Source: Candidatus Fermentibacterota bacterium
Lineage (GTDB): Bacteria; Fermentibacterota; Fermentibacteria; Fermentibacterales; JCC-6
DNA: 10,731 nt
Direction of reading: 5' to 3'
Assembly (NCBI GenBank): GCA_030607835.1
Contig: JAUWJE010000042.1
Span: forward strand, 1 to 10,731
The translations under genes were made by a program, and so were the position numbers. The notes under the pieces were generated by a model. The model did no database searches, was not told the DNA's origin, and saw only the letters and a program-made list of their open reading frames with translations. Positions 7,601-10,731 of this stretch are shown here, piece after piece. Position 1 is the first letter of the stretch. Every line of letters begins with the position of its first letter.

Positions 7601-7838
7601 CACTGAAATAGAAGACAATGGCCCCGGATTTCCAGAGAAAATCCGAAAACGAATCTTCGAACCCTTTTTCACAACAAAGGAGGTCGGGGTAGGAACAGGA
7701 CTCGGGCTTTCTGTTTCATATTTTATTATTACAGAGGATCATGGTGGAGACCTGGAAGTGGAATCCATGCAAGGCAGGCAAACCAAATTCATAATCAGAC
7801 TCCCTATAGGTATTTGGACTAAAGTGAATGAGCAGTAA
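4677..7838 (+). CDS. Soluble sensor histidine kinase with GAF and four PAS domains
   Basis: This is a cytoplasmic kinase of 1053 residues with no transmembrane segment. Residues 1-105 form an unassigned alternating strand/helix region with a cysteine cluster (C91, C97, C98, C100). A GAF domain follows (about 110-268) with a CxxC pair (C204, C207). Four PAS domains lie near 277-397, 407-527, 537-655 and 662-777; the first three end in the usual 'DVTxxxE/K' linker and the last in 'LDDVTEQ'. The HisKA domain has the phosphoacceptor His800 in 'GMAHEINNPLAG'. An extra stretch of about 30 residues sits before the second helix 'IVQNMLSFAR', as seen in a subset of PAS kinases. The ATPase domain has N box 'NILRNGTEAM' (from N939), G1 'DNGPGF' (D980), F box 'FEPFFTTK' and G2 'GTGLGL' (1006-1011), all intact. 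It overlaps the next gene by 11 bases. It probably phosphorylates the two receiver proteins downstream; the ligand is unknown. Confidence 0.93.
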   Translation: MDIQLFSLEEYTPEGFKPFDAKEEVLPSATIVLYAETVEKALAFLGAHLDKPRGVIVTPGESFHSSHLSPRFWHLAIPKNHLSGVKDIVECFLDIFCCDCFPKSESIENLNSLLLTIRNVNQLIVQETELDNLLQKACETLIETRSYQDCTLMLLDDEKAIGTVIQAGQKSYLKDELVSTPLPACVVKAIDTGNYVVMREAGECEGCNFLGRHGDEFSPTFVAPMKSEDGIVGILFVALASEAILNSNEGSLLQEVANDLAHAMRKLNAEAKLIKSEMRYRKLFDSSHDAIMTLEPPSWKFTSGNPSILGMFGVSSEEEFTSLGPWDVSPEYQPDGQLSSEKAKEMIGIAMREGSNFFEWTHCKVTGENFPAMVLLTRVTMQDSTFLQATVRDVTKQKEMEEALRKSEARIRGIADSVPGVLFQSYVRPDGENGFYYISESVTEILGMSSELDGLYRRFVDRIPLENRRAFMSSVDKDTRNVTESEYITAFIKPSGDKIWIKVMSIPTKLEEEVVFNGVILDVTEQWEAEKALRAERDYSSSIISGTPAIIVGISPKGITKYINPAGEKVIGYSSSEIVGQNWWKVFYPGEEFKQVEKLFTAFSEEGNVRDYEMTLTARTGEKRIISWNSINRLDENNNIIEIIGFGFDVTDRKKTEFERNQLKNYLTNIIDSMPSILIGVSNNGNITLWNSGAEKRTGVSAEEAFGRGLSEVFPFLSNYYPLISESITSREVKYKARQNTSTEEENRYEDLTVYPLVADDVKGAVIRLDDVTEQIRLEEMMIQSEKMLSVGGLAAGMAHEINNPLAGMMQNAEVILRRLTRDLPDNDRIAGEEGTTMEVIRGFLEKRGILHQLKLIHDSGTRAATIVQNMLSFARKSEAKPSLYDVVELLDKTVELAQNDYDLKKKYDFKHIEIKREYEPSLPKILCERSKIQQVFLNILRNGTEAMWKSKSRTGIPEKPHFILRIFAEGDSIVTEIEDNGPGFPEKIRKRIFEPFFTTKEVGVGTGLGLSVSYFIITEDHGGDLEVESMQGRQTKFIIRLPIGIWTKVNEQ

Positions 7839-8886
7839 AGGGAAAATACTGATAATAGACGATGAGGAAGCCGTTAGAGCCAGCTTTCAGATATACCTGG
7901 AAGACAGCGGTTATGAGGTTCTCCTGGCAGAAAACGGTCGTCGGGGAATGGAGCTGTTCGACAGCGAAGATCTACTTTGTGTTCTTGTTGATCTGAGAAT
8001 GCCTGGAGTGGGAGGGCATGAAGTAATTGAACATATAAGTGCCTCCGACAGGAATATTCCAACTATAGTCGTATCCGGGACAGATGTGCTTGAGGATGCA
8101 ATAAAAGCCCTCCGCATAGGCGCATGGGATTACCTGACCAAACCGGTTATGGACATGGCTGGGCTTCTTCACAGGGTGGAAGAAACCATTGAAAAATCTC
8201 GCCTGATCGAGCAGAACCTCATGTACCGCGAACATCTTGAAATCCTGGTGAAGGAGCGAACCGAGGAGCTTGAAAAAACCAACAGGGCTCTTGCCAAAGC
8301 TATCTTTAATACTGTAGTAATACTTACTCAGACCATCGAAGCAAAAGATCCGTATACCAAGGGGCATTCTCTAAGAGTAAGCGAATACAGCGTTGCTATC
8401 GGAGAGAAACTGGGGCTTGATAAGAAAATGCTGCAGGTGCTTCGACTTGGAAGTCTATTGCACGATATCGGTAAAATAGGTATTTCAAGTGTGGTTCTGA
8501 ATAAACCGGGGAAACTCTCTATCGTAGAATATGACAGAATAAAGGAACACACTGAAATAGGTGAGCGAATCCTTCAGAATGTTGAGTATTTCAAGTCGAT
8601 TCTTCCCCTTATCAGGAATCATCACAGATGGCATGACGGACACGGCTATCCTGAGAACAGAGAGAGCACAGATTTACGAATTGAATCGGAAATACTGTCT
8701 GTAGCCGATGTATACGATGCTCTGACCTCTAACAGACCTTACAGGGATGCCATGAGTACCGAAACAGCACTTTCGGAACTGAAAAATATTAGAGGGACTC
8801 AGCTTTCTCCGAAAATTGTAGATGTTTTCATTAAGGAAGAAATCTACAATATTGAACACGTGCAGGATATCAGGATCGATTTTTAA
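7828..8886 (+). CDS. Response regulator: receiver plus HD-GYP c-di-GMP phosphodiesterase
   Basis: This 352-residue cytoplasmic protein has two domains. The receiver (1-125) has the acidic pair Asp11/Asp12, phosphoacceptor Asp55 in 'VDLRMPG', Ser83 and Lys105 ('YLTKP'), all standard. A coiled-coil linker (about 125-160, 'LEILVKERTEELEKTNR') leads to an HD-GYP domain with His180 in 'KGHSLRV', the HD pair His212/Asp213 in 'HDIGKIG', and 'HHRWHDGHGYP' from His265, which fits the HHxxxDGxGYP signature. 'SVADVYDALTSNRPYR' follows. The expected metal ligands are therefore present and the enzyme is probably active, hydrolysing c-di-GMP to pGpG or GMP. The ATG lies inside the end of the kinase gene (11-base overlap), so coupled translation and pairing with that kinase are likely. 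Phosphorylation presumably controls the phosphodiesterase activity. Confidence 0.93.
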   Translation: MSSKGKILIIDDEEAVRASFQIYLEDSGYEVLLAENGRRGMELFDSEDLLCVLVDLRMPGVGGHEVIEHISASDRNIPTIVVSGTDVLEDAIKALRIGAWDYLTKPVMDMAGLLHRVEETIEKSRLIEQNLMYREHLEILVKERTEELEKTNRALAKAIFNTVVILTQTIEAKDPYTKGHSLRVSEYSVAIGEKLGLDKKMLQVLRLGSLLHDIGKIGISSVVLNKPGKLSIVEYDRIKEHTEIGERILQNVEYFKSILPLIRNHHRWHDGHGYPENRESTDLRIESEILSVADVYDALTSNRPYRDAMSTETALSELKNIRGTQLSPKIVDVFIKEEIYNIEHVQDIRIDF

Positions 8887-8906
8887 CATGAACCAAGCGA
8901 TATGTG

Positions 8907-9323
8907 ATGATGGTAGATATGAAGAACAGAACGGACACTCATTCAGATAAACACCTGAGTGTATTGATAATTGATGATGATGAATCCGTCCGGTTAAGCC
9001 TGAAATTTCATTTTGATGATTTCGGGTTCAGAACCTATTCCGTTCAGACAGCGGAAGAAGCACTGGACCTGATGGAGATCAAACGAATGGATTCTGTAAT
9101 AGTAGATCTCAGATTACCGGGAATGGATGGTGAGGAATTCATAAGACAGGCTTCAAAGAGATGGTCTGACGTCAAGTACATTATTTACACCGGTTCTCCG
9201 GCTTCGAGCATTCCTGATGAAATCATGTCGATTAGTACGGTTTCACCGAAGCTGTTTCACAAACCCATTTCCGATCTGTCAGAACTCACTGACGAGGTAA
9301 TCAGAATAACCGATAGGTCCTGA
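8907..9323 (+). CDS. Single-domain receiver (response regulator) protein
   Basis: This small receiver-only protein has about 138 residues. Counting from ATG 8907, the acidic cluster 'IIDDDESVR' includes Asp23/Asp24, the phosphoacceptor is Asp67 in 'VDLRLPGMDG', the switch Thr is Thr95 ('IYTGSP') and Lys119 is in 'FHKPIS'. All are intact. No output domain follows, so it may act as a phosphate sink, a CheY-like binder, or a relay to another kinase. The start is uncertain: GTG 8904, ATG 8907, ATG 8910 and ATG 8919 are all in frame and none has a strong Shine-Dalgarno sequence. The first 15 or so residues are polar and probably disordered. It lies about 20 bases after the HD-GYP gene and two bases before the phosphatase gene, within the same operon. 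Confidence 0.88.
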   Translation: MMVDMKNRTDTHSDKHLSVLIIDDDESVRLSLKFHFDDFGFRTYSVQTAEEALDLMEIKRMDSVIVDLRLPGMDGEEFIRQASKRWSDVKYIIYTGSPASSIPDEIMSISTVSPKLFHKPISDLSELTDEVIRITDRS

Positions 9324-9325
9324 AA

Positions 9326-10438
9326 ATGGACCCTGATTCCCATCCGAAAAAACAGATAACAAGAAGAGAGTTCCTCAGGACAAGTGCTTCAATCGGTGGT
9401 CTTTTGCTCCTGAACTTGTACGGTTCGGGATTTGCATCATCTTTCTGTGACAGCCTTTCAGATCAAATCGGTTCCGGACAGCTCATTCGAAACGGTGGGC
9501 TGGTTTTTCTGCCAGGGCATGGAAAGCTGTTCGTGGCATCGGATTTCCATACAAGATATGCTGATTTCCAGAAGTGGCTTGAGCGTACCAGTATTGTCGA
9601 CAGACTGAGGAATGGAGATGATGTCTACGGTCTTATTGTGGGTGATGCAGTGGATAAGAAACCGGGAGATTCTTATGCAGAGGATGACGGTGATACGAGA
9701 ATCTTAGAACGAATAAGGGAAATCCAGGATAATCTGGATGAACAGGGGGAACGATTCCTGTTCATAATGGGCAACCATGAGCACCGATGTGTAAGTATTT
9801 ACGAAAAACTGAAAACAGATTATGCGATGACATCTTCAAATCAGCAGCAGGTCGTGAAAGATCTGTTCAGCGGCGAACGTGGAACGTACTATCAGCAGTT
9901 TAATTTTCTAAGCAGAATGAATGATGACCAGTGCCGCTATCTGAAAGAATTACCCGTAGCTGTAATAACGGAAAACGGTATAGTCGGCGTTCATGCCGGT
10001 CCATCCAGATCGTTGACATGTCCGAAGGATATTATCCTGCAGAATGAGACAGTTGTTGAGGAGGTCCTGTGGAGCAGGCCTGTGGAAGTTAGAAAAAATG
10101 GATACGATAGCAGCGATCTTGCCACCTTTCTTCAGCGGATGAACAGTTCCAGTCTTCTTGTATCCGGTCATACACCCTTGAGCAGTCTGCCTGAAGAGCT
10201 CGTTCGAGATAATGTTGGAGAGTATGGAGGGCAGCAGATTATTCTGGCAACCAGCTACGGATCCGGGTCTTTTGAAAAATCATTCCTGGTTCTTGATATG
10301 AAAACACCTTATGAAAGCACATCCGAACTCAGAGCCGGGGAGGAAATCAGGCTTTTAATCCCTTCCATACTCGATTATCAGCATTCGTCGTGCGATGACT
10401 CCTTCAGGAGTACTGAGTCTGCAGAAATAGATGCCTGA
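9326..10438 (+). CDS. Tat-exported PPP-like metallophosphoesterase
   Basis: This 370-residue protein has a twin-arginine signal: 'ITRREFLRT' (Arg13-Arg14) is followed by the hydrophobic 'SIGGLLLLNLYGSGFASS'. That implies export of a folded, metal-loaded enzyme. The calcineurin-like motifs are all present: 'ASDFH' (Asp73, His75), 'GDAVDKKPGDS' (Asp107, Asp110; compare GDxVDRGxxS of PPP phosphatases), 'GNHEH' (149-153), 'GVHAGPS' (His223), 'LWSRP' (compare LWxR/D in PPP enzymes) and 'SGHTPL' (His282). Motif order and the HAG/LWxR/GHTP series place it nearer to PPP serine/threonine or ApaH-like phosphatases than to other calcineurin-like enzymes. The substrate is unknown. It starts two bases after the receiver gene, so co-expression with the signalling genes is likely. 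The last 27 codons are antisense to a sorting tail (see 10355-10731), so its C-terminus may be an extension acquired by loss of an earlier stop. Confidence 0.87.
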   Translation: MDPDSHPKKQITRREFLRTSASIGGLLLLNLYGSGFASSFCDSLSDQIGSGQLIRNGGLVFLPGHGKLFVASDFHTRYADFQKWLERTSIVDRLRNGDDVYGLIVGDAVDKKPGDSYAEDDGDTRILERIREIQDNLDEQGERFLFIMGNHEHRCVSIYEKLKTDYAMTSSNQQQVVKDLFSGERGTYYQQFNFLSRMNDDQCRYLKELPVAVITENGIVGVHAGPSRSLTCPKDIILQNETVVEEVLWSRPVEVRKNGYDSSDLATFLQRMNSSSLLVSGHTPLSSLPEELVRDNVGEYGGQQIILATSYGSGSFEKSFLVLDMKTPYESTSELRAGEEIRLLIPSILDYQHSSCDDSFRSTESAEIDA

Positions 10439-10731
10439 TGAAGTGATTTCAGCGTTCCAGATTTCTTCATGATATCCTGAAGGAAGCTGACTGTTTTCTA
10501 CGACTGTATGTACCAGTTTTCCGCAAACATCGTACACTGTGAGGCTGACAAGAGTCGGTTCCGGCAGTGTGAATCCGATTGATGTTGAGGTTGAGAATGG
10601 ATTGGGAACATTCTGGTGAAGAATGCTTCCCAGATGGCGTCATAGCTTATGTATGTGTGATTATCAATAATATTATGAAGGGCGGTCTGAAGTTCAGGCC
10701 CCGTAAGACCGGCGGCGGCGTCATAATATCC
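10355..10731 (-). pseudogene. Endonuclease I-family nuclease remnant fused out of frame to a type IX sorting tail
   Basis: Two frames on the minus strand make one broken gene. From the right edge down to about 10620, one frame reads 'GYYDAAAGLTGPELQTALHN' and then 'IIDNHTYISYDAIWEAF'. This matches the start of the endonuclease I family (extracellular DNA/RNA nucleases, Pfam Endonuclease_1; typical pattern YYDsA.GLtG..Lk.ALh.II..H...SY...WdA). That frame then becomes nonsense and stops at 10500-10498. A second frame, closed upstream by TGA at 10642-10640, reads 'LHQNVPNPFSTSTSIGFTLP', then 'VSLTVYDVCGKLV', '...SSGIYFCRLSTPEGVIARRMLII', and ends at TAA 10355-10357. This is a complete type A C-terminal sorting domain of type IX secreted proteins. 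Most of the nuclease, including the catalytic centre, is missing between the two parts. An internal deletion with frame change is the simplest reading; an assembly error is the alternative. The 3' end overlaps the phosphatase gene. Confidence 0.75.

Noticed and set aside
8888..8950. 20-codon ORF between the HD-GYP and receiver genes
   Set aside because: It is too short to judge, has no ribosome binding site, and overlaps the start region of the receiver gene; a leader peptide function cannot be supported.

Overview
The window looks like chromosomal DNA of a bacterium that secretes proteins through a type IX-like system. A C-terminal tail of the 'QNxPNPF...IxFxLPE...VYDxxGKxV' kind is encoded at the right edge. 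Such tails are typical of Bacteroidota and other FCB-group lineages and of related candidate phyla (Fermentibacterota, Cloacimonadota and similar). Placement beyond 'FCB-like' is inference. Base composition is balanced by eye, and AGA/AGG and ATA codons are common in all the genes. No tRNA, rRNA, CRISPR array, insertion sequence or phage gene was seen.

Left part (1-1438): on the minus strand lie the 5' end of a secreted DNRLRE-type protein that runs off the left edge, and a NemR/AcuR-like TetR repressor. A doubtful 82-residue ORF lies upstream of the repressor. The repressor appears to have its own promoter, with a GACCGGTC palindrome inside it that suggests autorepression.

Middle (1439-4572): a plus-strand pair encodes an AAA+ ATPase of the magnesium-chelatase I-subunit type and a D-type AAA+/VWA protein, separated by 5 bases. 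They are clear sequence relatives of each other. No large catalytic chelatase subunit (BchH/CobN) is present, so the substrate is unknown.

Right part (4677-10438): a plus-strand, tightly packed four-gene run with a plausible promoter in front. It encodes a soluble GAF plus multi-PAS histidine kinase, a receiver/HD-GYP c-di-GMP phosphodiesterase, a receiver-only protein and a Tat-exported PPP-like metallophosphoesterase. The likely logic is that the kinase senses an intracellular signal, phosphorylates one or both receivers and thereby lowers c-di-GMP. The role of the exported phosphatase in this circuit is unknown.

Right edge (10355-10731, minus): the remains of an endonuclease I-family secreted nuclease. 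The start of its nuclease domain is joined, out of frame, to a type IX sorting tail. The 3' end of the phosphatase gene overlaps this tail in antisense by 84 bases.
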